Positions 1-6,096 of a stretch of 12,192 bases of DNA are shown here, in pieces. The stretch is taken from NCBI GenBank assembly GCA_964371945.1, contig CAYJPA010000118.1:1-12192 (forward strand). Reading direction: 5' to 3'. A model generated the notes under the pieces. That model ran no database searches and had not been told where the DNA came from. It was given only the letters and a program-made list of their open reading frames with translations. The position numbers and the translations under genes were made by a program. Source of the stretch: CAYJPA01 sp964371945. Its GTDB lineage: Bacteria > Chloroflexota > Chloroflexia > Thermomicrobiales > UBA6265. Every line of letters begins with the position of its first letter. Position 1 is the stretch's first letter.

Positions 1-108
1 CCCCTACCTCGGGCGTTGACATCGTTTGTCCATCCTATTGCGCGGAGCCATTACAACACCAACCTGAATGCACGTCTCATTCCACGGCCGGGATGGTAGC
101 ACGCGGAC

Positions 109-137
109 TTGACCATCACCGCTTCGAAGTCTAGTAT
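109..137 (+). promoter_or_regulatory. Candidate sigma-70-type promoter of the metal ABC operon
   Basis: A TTGACC hexamer at 109-114 is followed after exactly 17 bp by TAGTAT at 132-137. These match the -35 consensus at 5 of 6 positions and the -10 consensus at 4 of 6. Transcription would begin near 144, leaving a leader of about 60 nt before the TTG start at 207. The palindrome at 153-166 would lie just inside the transcript. Another TTGACA occurs at 16-21 but has no good -10 at the right distance. Confidence 0.45.
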
Positions 138-152
138 GAGACGACATGCTGT

Positions 153-166
153 TGCGACTAGTCGCA
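153..166. promoter_or_regulatory. Perfect 14-bp palindrome, candidate operator
   Basis: TGCGACTAGTCGCA reads the same on both strands. It lies 40 bp before the first transporter gene and roughly 10-20 bp downstream of the predicted transcription start. An overlapping inverted pair, ACATGC at 144-149 and GCATGT at 164-169, extends the symmetry off-centre. Metal-uptake operons are normally repressed by Zur/Fur- or MntR/DtxR-type proteins bound at such sites. The size and shape fit a dimer operator, but I cannot assign a regulator family, and no regulator gene is in the window. Confidence 0.4.
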
Positions 167-206
167 TGTGCGTGTTGTGCTGATTATGTGAATTGAGGAA
201 ACGATC

Positions 207-1277
207 TTGACCGCGCATCCCACCACCAAACCTCTTGACACCATCAATCGCCGCTTGATCCTGGCGGCCGCACTGACAGCTCCGGCCAGTCTTGCGCTCT
301 CCCGGATAGGGGTGGCCGCCCAGGACGCGACTCCGACCGCTCCGACCTCCTCGCTCGGCTGGTCCGACTCATTCGACGACGCCAACGGCAAGCTCAACGT
401 CGTCACCACGGTCGCGCCGATCAGTTCGATCGTGCGCAACGTCGCCGGCACACGCGTCAATCTCCGCGGCATCGTTCCGGACGGCACCAACTCCCACACC
501 TTCGAACCCGCGCCGTCCGATGCGAAGATCCTGGCGCAGGCTGACCTCGTGATCGTGAACGGCCTGCAGCTCGAAGAACCGACCATGGAGCTCGCCGAGG
601 CAAATCTCAAAGATGGCGCCGAGATTTACACCCTCGGCGATCAAACCATCACCCCCGAGGAATACCGCTACGACTTCTCCTTCCCCGAGGAAGACGGCAA
701 GCCGAACCCACATCTCTGGGTCAATGTGCCCTTTGCCATGAAGTACGCTGAGCTCGCCGGGGCCAAGCTCTCGGAACGCGACCCCGCCAACGCCGACTAC
801 TACAAGCAGAATCTAGCAGCCTACTTGGACCTACTCACCGAGCTCGACGCCGGCATCATGGCCACGGTCCAAACAATCCCGGAACAAAACCGCAAACTAC
901 TCACGTACCACGATTCCTATGCCTATTTCGCGGCGCATTACGGAATGACCGTTATCGGCGCGGTGCAACCGTCCGACTTCTCGGAACCCTCCCCGCGGGA
1001 GGTCGCCGCCCTGATCGACCAGGTCAAAGCCGAGGGCATTCCGGCGGTCTTTGGCTCCGAGGTCTTTCCGAGCAGCGTGCTCGAGCAGATCGCCAAGGAG
1101 GCCGGCGCGGTCTATGTCGACCAGCTTCGTGACGACGATCCTCCCGGTGATCCAGGCTCGCCCGAGCACACGTACGTGGGAATGATGCTCAAAAACGTGT
1201 CGCTCATGGCCCCGGCCCTCGGCGGCAACGCCGACGCCCTCGCCAACGTCCAACCCTGGGATACGTATGTGCCGTAG
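207..1277 (+). CDS. Zn/Mn-family metal ABC transporter substrate-binding protein
   Basis: This is the exported metal-binding protein of the transporter encoded by the next two genes (cluster A-I, ZnuA/PsaA/TroA family). The TTG start is supported by GAGGAA at 195-200, six bases upstream, and by an in-frame stop at 189-191. The protein has 356 residues. A signal segment at about 13-38 contains a twin arginine (R15, R16), so Tat export is possible; it is followed by an Ala/Thr/Pro-rich linker. Likely metal ligands by family pattern are H97 (in NSHTFEP), H169 (in NPHLW), H235 (in TYHDSYAYF) and an acid in the LRDDDPP segment near 309-311. A third-position His is typical of zinc binders, where manganese binders usually have Glu. 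The His-rich loop of many ZnuA proteins is absent, so metal specificity stays open. The family is secure. Confidence 0.93.
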   Translation: MTAHPTTKPLDTINRRLILAAALTAPASLALSRIGVAAQDATPTAPTSSLGWSDSFDDANGKLNVVTTVAPISSIVRNVAGTRVNLRGIVPDGTNSHTFEPAPSDAKILAQADLVIVNGLQLEEPTMELAEANLKDGAEIYTLGDQTITPEEYRYDFSFPEEDGKPNPHLWVNVPFAMKYAELAGAKLSERDPANADYYKQNLAAYLDLLTELDAGIMATVQTIPEQNRKLLTYHDSYAYFAAHYGMTVIGAVQPSDFSEPSPREVAALIDQVKAEGIPAVFGSEVFPSSVLEQIAKEAGAVYVDQLRDDDPPGDPGSPEHTYVGMMLKNVSLMAPALGGNADALANVQPWDTYVP

Positions 1278-1305
1278 CTGCAAGCTTCAAGCCCCAAGCC
1301 TCAAG
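1278..1305 (+). repeat. Four-unit heptanucleotide array, CAAG type
   Basis: Four consecutive 7-base units of consensus YYNCAAG begin one base after the stop codon of the substrate-binding protein gene. The units differ only at their first three positions. They are the reverse complement of the unit in the longer array at 1392-1447, so the two arrays form an inverted pair. Over 1278-1307 against 1408-1437, 25 of 30 positions can pair, with a loop of 100 nt. Confidence 0.75.
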
Positions 1306-1316
1306 CTGGTTGGCGG

Positions 1317-1338
1317 GTTAGTGAGGAAACTCACCAAC
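1317..1338 (+). other. Small hairpin with GAAA tetraloop in the transporter intergenic region
   Basis: GTGAG at 1321-1325 and CTCAC at 1330-1334 form a 5-bp stem closed by GAAA, a stable GNRA-type tetraloop. After one A/C mismatch, GTT and AAC add three more pairs. It sits inside the loop enclosed by the two heptad arrays. It has no T-tract, so it is not an obvious terminator. It may be an RNA-processing or stability element, or chance. Confidence 0.35.
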
Positions 1339-1391
1339 TCACAAATCGTAAGCGAGCGGCGTTCTATCTCTGCTGACTTCGAATCGTCAAA

Positions 1392-1447
1392 CAAGCGTCA
1401 AGCCGTGAGCTTGCAGCTTGCAGCTTGAAGCTTGGAGCTTGCGGCTC
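1392..1447 (+). repeat. Eight-unit heptanucleotide array ending at the ATPase start
   Basis: Eight imperfect 7-base units cover exactly 56 bp. The inner units follow NNAGCTT; the two outermost on the left are CAAGCNN-like and the last ends in CTC. The array stops two bases before the ATG at 1450, so it forms the whole translation-initiation region of the ATPase gene. The GGAG at 1434-1437 is itself part of a unit. Heptanucleotide tandem repeats are known from other bacteria, for example the STRR elements of filamentous cyanobacteria. I do not claim this one belongs to a named family. Confidence 0.8.
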
Positions 1448-1449
1448 GT

Positions 1450-2295
1450 ATGACCAACCACGCCATCGATCTCCACAACGTCAGCTGCGCGTACGACCAG
1501 GCGCCGGTGCTCTCCGGGGTGTCGCTGCGCGTGCCGCCGGGGCAATTCGTGGGATTGATCGGTCCGAGCGGCGCCGGCAAAACCACGCTCCTGCGCGCCA
1601 TGCTCGGTCTCGCGCCACGGGTCGATGGTTCCGTTCGCGTCTCCGGCGAGGAGGTCCGACCCGGTCGTCCGCCCTCAGGCGTCGGCTACGTGCCCCAGGT
1701 CGAAACGGTCGATTGGTCCTTCCCGGTCACCGTCGAGCAAGTCACCTTGATGGGCGCCAAAACGCGTATCGGCCAATCACCCTGGACGACGAAGGACGAA
1801 CGCCGCGCGGTCGGTGCTGTGCTCGAACGGCTCGGAATCGGCCATCTCGCGAACCGACAGATCCGCGATCTCTCCGGCGGTCAACAACAGCGCACCTTCC
1901 TGGCTCGAGCGTTGATCGGAAAACCTCAGGTGCTCCTGCTCGACGAACCGACCGCCAGTGTCGATATCAAAACCCGGCACGACATCCTGCATTTGCTCGT
2001 CGAGCTCAACCAGCAGGGCGTAACCATCGCCATGACCACGCACGAGCTGAACACCGTCGCCGCCCACCTGCCGTGGGTCGTCTGCGTCAACGGTGGAATC
2101 GTCGCGCAGGGGCCGCCGAACCTCGTCTTCACCGGCCCGATCATGACCCGAACCTTCAACTCCGAAATGCGCGCCGTCGAGGATCCCGAAACCGGAAGCG
2201 TCTTCGTCGCCGAAGCCGGACACCACGGCCCACTCGCCCTCCTCTCAGAACGATCGTGGGAGCAGACCCGAGAGCTCGCCGCGGTGGGCGATTAG
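1450..2295 (+). CDS. Metal ABC transporter ATP-binding protein
   Basis: This is the cytoplasmic ATPase that powers the transporter. From the ATG at 1450 it has 281 residues. Walker A is GPSGAGKTT at 38-46, the Q-loop glutamine is Q83, the ABC signature LSGGQQQ is at 141-147, Walker B VLLLDEP at 161-167, and the H-loop histidine is H198. The VPQVETVDWSFPVTV stretch after the Q-loop is characteristic of the manganese/zinc/iron uptake ATPases (MntA/SitB/ZnuC group). A TTG at 1432 in the same frame would add six residues, but these lie in the heptad array and have no spaced ribosome site. The ATG also has a poor one (GGAG 12 bases upstream), so translation may depend on leader structure. The permease gene starts 21 bp after the stop. 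Confidence 0.94.
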   Translation: MTNHAIDLHNVSCAYDQAPVLSGVSLRVPPGQFVGLIGPSGAGKTTLLRAMLGLAPRVDGSVRVSGEEVRPGRPPSGVGYVPQVETVDWSFPVTVEQVTLMGAKTRIGQSPWTTKDERRAVGAVLERLGIGHLANRQIRDLSGGQQQRTFLARALIGKPQVLLLDEPTASVDIKTRHDILHLLVELNQQGVTIAMTTHELNTVAAHLPWVVCVNGGIVAQGPPNLVFTGPIMTRTFNSEMRAVEDPETGSVFVAEAGHHGPLALLSERSWEQTRELAAVGD

Positions 2296-2316
2296 GCAGG
2301 AGTCCAGAGACCCGAA

Positions 2317-3210
2317 ATGTCGCACTTCACCGAGCCGCTCAACTACGAATTCTTCCGTCACGGATTGCTTGCCGCAACCGTGATCGGCGGCTTGTGCGGG
2401 CTGATCGGCGTTTTCATCGTGCTCCGGCGCATGAGCTATATCGGGCACGGTCTGTCGCACTCCGTCTTCGGCGGCGCGGTCGTCGCCTACCTAATTAATC
2501 TCAATTTCTACATCGGCGCCGGGCTCTGGGGCTTTCTCTCGGCCGTGCTGATCAACTGGACCGCCCGCCGGCGCAACATCGGCGCGGACGCGGCGATCGG
2601 TATCGTCACCACCGCCTCCTTCGCGCTCGGGGTGGCGTTGATCAGCAAAACCCGCAGCTTCACCCGCAACTTCGAAGCTGCCCTCTTCGGCAACATCCTT
2701 GGCGTAACGATGCAGGATCTCTACGTGATCATCGGGGTCACAATCGTCGTCACGCTCGGCGTGGTCATCTTCTACCGCCCGCTGCTCTTCGCGACCTTCG
2801 ATCCAGAGCTCGTAAAGGTCTACGGCGTGCAAACCCAGTGGATGGACACCGGCTTCGCGCTTGCCCTGGCCGCGACGATCGTCGCCTCGATGAACATCGT
2901 CGGCGTCACCCTGATCGCCGCCGCGATCGTCATACCGCCGACCACCGCCCGCATGCTGACCCAGTCGTTCGGCACCACCCTCGTGCTCTCGACCATCATC
3001 GGCGCAGCCTGCGGCTTCTTCGGCATGTTCATCAGCTACGAATACGACGTCGCATCCGGCGCCGCAATCGTCCTGCTCGCCGCCGCGGTCTTCGCCGTCG
3101 CCTACATCGGCACCACGCTCCGCCGCGCCCTCCTCGCCCAACGTCACGTCGTCGCGCACCCCGTCCACACTTTCCGCGGCCGCCCCGCCCCCGCCGACGA
3201 GCACATCTGA
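2317..3210 (+). CDS. Metal ABC transporter permease (ABC-3 family)
   Basis: This is the membrane channel subunit of the Zn/Mn transporter, working as a dimer with the ATPase encoded just upstream. It has 297 residues. Hydrophobic segments lie near 15-36, 48-80, 93-110, 132-153, 180-207, 217-240 and 246-266. Family landmarks are VLRRMSYIGHGLSHSVFGG near 35-53, FGNILG near 124-129, the FDPE motif at 161-164, and the GVTLIAAAIVIPPTTARML stretch near 196-214. The C-terminal tail after residue 270 is hydrophilic and contains four histidines (H277, H281, H284, H296); a cytoplasmic metal-sensing role is possible but only a guess. A purine-rich AGAGA at 2306-2310 lies six bases before the ATG. Operon membership is clear from the 21-bp spacing and shared strand. 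Confidence 0.94.
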   Translation: MSHFTEPLNYEFFRHGLLAATVIGGLCGLIGVFIVLRRMSYIGHGLSHSVFGGAVVAYLINLNFYIGAGLWGFLSAVLINWTARRRNIGADAAIGIVTTASFALGVALISKTRSFTRNFEAALFGNILGVTMQDLYVIIGVTIVVTLGVVIFYRPLLFATFDPELVKVYGVQTQWMDTGFALALAATIVASMNIVGVTLIAAAIVIPPTTARMLTQSFGTTLVLSTIIGAACGFFGMFISYEYDVASGAAIVLLAAAVFAVAYIGTTLRRALLAQRHVVAHPVHTFRGRPAPADEHI

Positions 3211-3243
3211 CAGAATCAACCGCCTTCCCGCTCCCAACCCGGA

Positions 3244-3353
3244 TTCATGGATGTTGCCGAATCGTTTCGGCGGACGCGCGCATCTGCTCGTTCTCAACCC
3301 TGGAAGGGTTTCGTAGGCATAGCCCGGTCACTTTAGTGCCGGGCGGGGAACGC
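3244..3353 (+). repeat. Dispersed imperfect repeat, copy A
   Basis: This intergenic stretch aligns in the same orientation with 5594-5727. Shared blocks in order are TTCATG(G/A)ATGTTG, TTCGG then ACGCGC, CATC(T/C)GCTCGT, an identical ACCCTGGAAGGGT at 3297-3309, a GTAG...AGCCCGGT block, and a TT(T/C)AGTGC block followed by a G-rich end. Copy B has about 20 extra bases after the identical core. No protein family is recognised in it. The copies look like diverged members of a non-coding repeat family; the true ends are uncertain. Confidence 0.6.
3322..3344 (+). other. Hairpin within repeat copy A, possible operon-end structure
   Basis: GCCCGG at 3322-3327 pairs with CCGGGC at 3339-3344. Inside it, CAC (3329-3331) pairs with GTG (3336-3338) around a TTTA loop, leaving one bulged T. 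It lies about 110 bp after the permease stop and about 60 bp beyond the stop of the convergent PHP gene, so it could end or protect either transcript. There is no T-run on either side, which argues against a classical intrinsic terminator. Confidence 0.35.
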
Positions 3354-3402
3354 CGATCTATCTTCACAACCTCCATCAATCCCGTGGAACCTCAATCACG
3401 GT

Positions 3403-4308
3403 TCACTCGCTCAACCAAATCACATTCGACCACGCCTTCTTCCCTTCGTGATCGACCACCGTGATCCTAAAATGCCCGGCCGGCAGAAACGGTTCCAACG
3501 GGAAGCTCACCTCGGTCAGGCCATCCCCGCGGATGAATCGCGAAACCGATCCGCGACCCGTCGCGAAGACAATCCGTGCCGGCGAGCACACAACGCGGAT
3601 CTGATCGCCCTCGACCGCGATATCGAGCAGCTCCGGACCCTGGCTCGAATAGAAATGACCGGCCTTCAACGCCGCGAGCAACGAATCGGGATCGAGCGAC
3701 TCCGCTTTGACGTGGAGCCAACCGCCAAACCCATCGGGCCGCGTCGAGAAGTGCGCATCGTCGACCGCGATCGAATGCACCCGCTTGCCGAGATCGGAAT
3801 ACTGGTCCGCCAGATACCAGCTTTCGCCGCGATCGTTGTGGTGATGCGCGGTGTGATTGAAGATCTCGATTGCGTGCGCCACCTCGATCGTCAGCGCATC
3901 CTCGAGTGTCAGGGTGTACCAGGTGGGATGGGCGATCGCGACATACGCGCCGGCCGCCGCCGCTCGTCGCGCAATGGCAGGGCCGGATTCGTCCGCGCTC
4001 GGCGGTGCAAAGTCCAATGGCAACCCCACGGCGAGCAGATGCCAGATTTCGCCATTTGCCAGGATCGGCCCGTGCAGCTCCGCTCCGATCAACGTCGTGA
4101 AGGTCGCGATCCGCGGCACGATCGTATTGACGATTGGAAAACCGAATCGCTCCATGAAGTGATCGGTCACCGCAAGAAAATCGTACCCATGATCCTGGTA
4201 CGCCGCGATCACCTCGGACGGCGTCAGCTTTCCGTCAGATCGGGTCGAGTGCGTGTGGATATTGCCCTTCCAAAAACGTCCAGGCTTGTCGAACGGGAGA
4301 TGCAGCAC
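3403..4308 (-). CDS. PHP-domain metallohydrolase, CehA/McbA-like
   Basis: The protein has 301 residues and is a predicted cytoplasmic metal-dependent phosphoesterase/hydrolase of the PHP superfamily. Metal-ligand motifs seen in order are HTH (H18, H20) with D25 in TRSDG, TDH (D49, H50), E77 in GAELH, H127 in AHPTW, E148 in EIFNH, and DDAH (D184, H186). This matches the trinuclear PHP site. Residues from about 225 to the end have a beta-rich pattern typical of the C-terminal sandwich domain of CehA/McbA-like members. The GTG start is the first usable start in frame; a GGAAAGG stretch lies about 12 bases upstream, so the start is moderately sure. The substrate is unknown. The gene is divergent from a sugar-dehydrogenase-like gene, with 138 bp between the starts. 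Confidence 0.85.
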   Translation of the reverse strand: MLHLPFDKPGRFWKGNIHTHSTRSDGKLTPSEVIAAYQDHGYDFLAVTDHFMERFGFPIVNTIVPRIATFTTLIGAELHGPILANGEIWHLLAVGLPLDFAPPSADESGPAIARRAAAAGAYVAIAHPTWYTLTLEDALTIEVAHAIEIFNHTAHHHNDRGESWYLADQYSDLGKRVHSIAVDDAHFSTRPDGFGGWLHVKAESLDPDSLLAALKAGHFYSSQGPELLDIAVEGDQIRVVCSPARIVFATGRGSVSRFIRGDGLTEVSFPLEPFLPAGHFRITVVDHEGKKAWSNVIWLSE

Positions 4309-4340
4309 CTTGCAATGAATCCTTTCCTCAAATGCACGCG

Positions 4341-4374
4341 CGGCGATCGCCGGTGAATGGTCGAAGTATCGACC
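4341..4374. promoter_or_regulatory. Two palindromes in the divergent PHP/dehydrogenase intergenic region
   Basis: CGGCGATCGCCG at 4341-4352 is a perfect 12-bp palindrome. Seven bases later, GGTCGA at 4359-4364 and TCGACC at 4369-4374 form a 6+4+6 inverted repeat. Both lie between the divergently transcribed genes, where a shared operator would be expected. A TAAAAT hexamer at 4401-4406 could be a -10 element for the rightward gene, but no good -35 is seen 16-18 bp before it. Regulation by a dimeric protein is an inference from symmetry and position only. Confidence 0.3.
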
Positions 4375-4446
4375 ACGGGCCCTGCTCTTGCCGTTGCCGC
4401 TAAAATGCCGGAGGAATTTGACGCCGGTTGCACAAAGAGGTGGAAG

Positions 4447-5235
4447 ATGAGCTCAGAAGAGCGCGTGCTTGTAACCGGCGGAGCTGGCGTGATCGGCCAG
4501 GCGGTCTGGCGACATCTGCACAATCGGTTCGACCTCTCCTCGATCGACCGCGTCGAAGCGCCGAACTATCCGGTGACTATCGTCGCTGACATCTCCAACC
4601 TGGACGCGCTGCTGCCCGCGACCGAGGGCGTGGACGCCATCGTCCACCTCGCCGCCTCGATCAGCGTCGACTCATCCTGGGAGCAGGTGCTTCCAAACAA
4701 CCTGATCGCAACCTACAACGTCTACGAAGCCGCCAAACAGTCAGACGTAAAGGCCGTCGTCTTCGCATCGTCGAACCACTCGATCGGGATGTACGAGATC
4801 GAATCCGCGCCCTCGATTTACGATCTCGAGAACACGCACGTGTTCGATCACACCGTCGAAATCCGGCCCGATTCCCTCTACGGCGTCTCGAAGGTCTACG
4901 GTGAAGCGATCGGCCGCTATTACATGGAGAACTTCGGGATTCGCAGTTACAACATTAGGATTGGAACCGTGCGCAAAGACGACAACCCGCGCGATCCCTC
5001 GGTTGCGACTGGCTCGTTCTGGCTCGACATCAACCCGGAGCAAAAATTCGACCGTATGCGCGCCACTTGGCTCAGCCAGCGTGACTGCGCGGAGCTGATC
5101 GGCGCCTGCCTAGACGCCAAGCACGTCCCCTGGGCCGTCGTCTACGCCATCTCCAACAACCCCCGCCAATTCTGGGACCTCTCCCACGCCAAAAAACTCC
5201 TCAACTGGGAACCAAAGGACAGCGCCCCCGCCTGA
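4447..5235 (+). CDS. NAD-dependent epimerase/dehydratase family protein, uronate dehydrogenase-like
   Basis: This is an extended short-chain dehydrogenase of 262 residues. The Rossmann nucleotide motif TGGAGVIG (G11, G14, G17) is at the N-terminus, and the catalytic YxxxK is Y145-K149 in LYGVSK. The segment FASSNHSIGMY (106-116), RPDSLYGVSK, the NIRIGT strand and the C-terminal WDLSHAKKLLNWEPKD all match the layout I recall for uronate dehydrogenase, which oxidises glucuronate or galacturonate to the aldarolactone with NAD. The exact substrate is not proven. AGAGG at 4436-4440, six bases before the ATG, decides this start; an upstream in-frame ATG at 4357 would add 30 unconserved residues. 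Codons become strikingly C-rich towards the 3' end. Confidence 0.87.
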   Translation: MSSEERVLVTGGAGVIGQAVWRHLHNRFDLSSIDRVEAPNYPVTIVADISNLDALLPATEGVDAIVHLAASISVDSSWEQVLPNNLIATYNVYEAAKQSDVKAVVFASSNHSIGMYEIESAPSIYDLENTHVFDHTVEIRPDSLYGVSKVYGEAIGRYYMENFGIRSYNIRIGTVRKDDNPRDPSVATGSFWLDINPEQKFDRMRATWLSQRDCAELIGACLDAKHVPWAVVYAISNNPRQFWDLSHAKKLLNWEPKDSAPA

Positions 5236-5272
5236 CCTCGCCCAGAACCAAGAATCGAAACAACCTTCAACC

Positions 5273-5346
5273 TATATATATTATATTACTGATTCTATGC
5301 TATTATTCTGAACTACCGTGCAGTCAGTATGTATAACATATAGTAT
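5273..5346. other. AT-rich island
   Basis: About 74 bp composed largely of TATA-like runs (for example TATATATATTATATTA near 5274-5289 and TATGTATAACATATAG near 5328-5343) stand out sharply in an otherwise GC-rich window. The island begins about 35 bp after the dehydrogenase stop. I found no correctly spaced -35/-10 pair and no stable terminator. It could mark an insertion boundary or a bent or easily melted segment. Confidence 0.55.
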
Positions 5347-5360
5347 CGCGGAGTACTACG

Positions 5361-5383
5361 CCTCGCCGCCCACCAGTCGGCTT
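5361..5383 (+). repeat. 23-bp direct repeat, left copy
   Basis: The segment runs from CCTCGCCGCC to CGGCTT and matches 5573-5595 at 22 of 23 positions; the one difference is T against G near position 17. The spacing between copies is 212 bp. The right copy leads directly into the dispersed repeat copy B. Confidence 0.7.
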
Positions 5384-5572
5384 GAGCCGGCTTCCTGGAG
5401 TGAGCGCGGACTTTCGTCCAGCGACTCCCCCGCATACGTTGCTGGCGACCAAACAAGTTGCGTCCCGAGCTCCTCGCGCCCTTCAAGCAGCACAAAAAGT
5501 GTGACATTGTGTGACTTTCACCGCAATCGCCGCATGCCGCCTGACTCACAGTGTGCTCCTCTGGTCGCCACA

Positions 5573-5595
5573 CCTCGCCGCCCACCAGGCGGCTT
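5573..5595 (+). repeat. 23-bp direct repeat, right copy
   Basis: This is the partner of 5361-5383, with 22 of 23 identical bases. It overlaps by two bases the recognisable start of the repeat at 5594-5727. Copy A of that repeat is preceded by a weaker, related C-rich segment near 3230-3243, so this unit may be the outer edge of the same repeat family. Confidence 0.7.
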
Positions 5596-5727
5596 CATGA
5601 ATGTTGTTGGAAAGATTCGGTAAACGCGCACATCCGCTCGTCCGAAACCCTGGAAGGGTCGGCTGCCCTCTGGGCGTGGCGTAGCCCGGTGACCTCTGGG
5701 CACACTTCAGTGCAGGGCGTGAGGCGC
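5594..5727 (+). repeat. Dispersed imperfect repeat, copy B
   Basis: This is the homologue of 3244-3353 in the same orientation, with the identical 13-base core ACCCTGGAAGGGT at 5647-5659. That core is itself a small hairpin (ACCCT, GGA, AGGGT). Copy B carries extra bases rich in CTCTGGGC motifs between the core and the AGCCCGGT block. Divergence between the copies, with conserved blocks separated by variable ones, fits an old dispersed repeat. Transposition proteins are absent. Confidence 0.6.
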
Positions 5728-5814
5728 AGGTTACCGACCGATCAATTCTCGCAACGGCCATCACTCCAGCGACTCCGCCGCCGAGTCCAACACGCCTGAG
5801 CTATCGATATCGTC

Positions 5815-5991
5815 GTGAGCGCACCCGAGGATTCAATCCAGTTCATCGAACAGCTCCGCGAATCGACCCGGCGACGGCCAATCCGCCAACTCCTGTTCCA
5901 GCTATTGTCACGGAATTGTTATGGCGACCTCGTTGACGATTCGCTGTTGGAACGCGGCTGGCGCGACAGTAACGATGGTTCGACGAGCTGA
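5815..5991 (+). CDS. Short open frame, 58 codons, doubtful
   Basis: A GTG-initiated frame runs from 5815 to the TGA at 5989-5991, with an upstream in-frame stop at 5797-5799. The translation begins with an acidic then amphipathic stretch (SAPEDSIQFIEQLRESTRRR) and is rich in Arg, Leu and Asp. I do not recognise a family and see no ribosome site. It may be a fragment of a lost gene or simply open by chance, since long open frames are common in GC-rich DNA. Confidence 0.15.
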   Translation: MSAPEDSIQFIEQLRESTRRRPIRQLLFQLLSRNCYGDLVDDSLLERGWRDSNDGSTS

Positions 5992-6096
5992 TTTGCCTCG
6001 CGATTACTGGATTAGCTCCAGCTGGTCTCGAAGAACCATCGGATCAGGATCACTTATGAGCTGGCGCACAGGATGTCGCCACGGAGGAGTTCCAAA

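Larger units (their letters stand above)
5236..6096. other. Gene-poor region of about 860 bp with repeats
   Basis: No open frame here looks like a conserved protein. The contents, in order, are an AT-rich island (5273-5346), one copy of a 23-bp direct repeat (5361-5383), a paired GTGTGAC motif (5499-5505 and 5509-5515), the second 23-bp copy (5573-5595), a dispersed repeat copy (5594-5727), a 58-codon open frame (5815-5991), and the leader of the universal stress gene. The stretch looks like accumulated repeat or decayed insertion material rather than a functional locus. Confidence 0.6.

Noticed and set aside
1425..2498. A 357-codon + strand open frame in another phase through the ATPase gene
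   Set aside because: It overlaps the ATPase entirely in a different phase, is extremely Arg-rich without recognisable domains, and runs into the permease. It is the usual out-of-frame shadow in GC-rich DNA.
2491..3297. A 268-codon minus strand open frame opposite the permease
   Set aside because: The translation is low-complexity Asp/Gly/Glu/Ala, the antisense image of the hydrophobic permease codons.
5443..5570. TGGCGACCA and TGGTCGCCA as terminal inverted repeats of a 128-bp mobile element
   Set aside because: A 9-bp inverted pair at this distance is expected several times by chance in 12 kb, no target-site duplication flanks it, and the match does not extend convincingly inward.
5313..5585. 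A 90-codon minus strand open frame in the gene-poor region
   Set aside because: It spans both a direct repeat copy and the AT-rich island and has Arg/Trp/Cys-rich composition typical of translated repeats. No ribosome site was seen.
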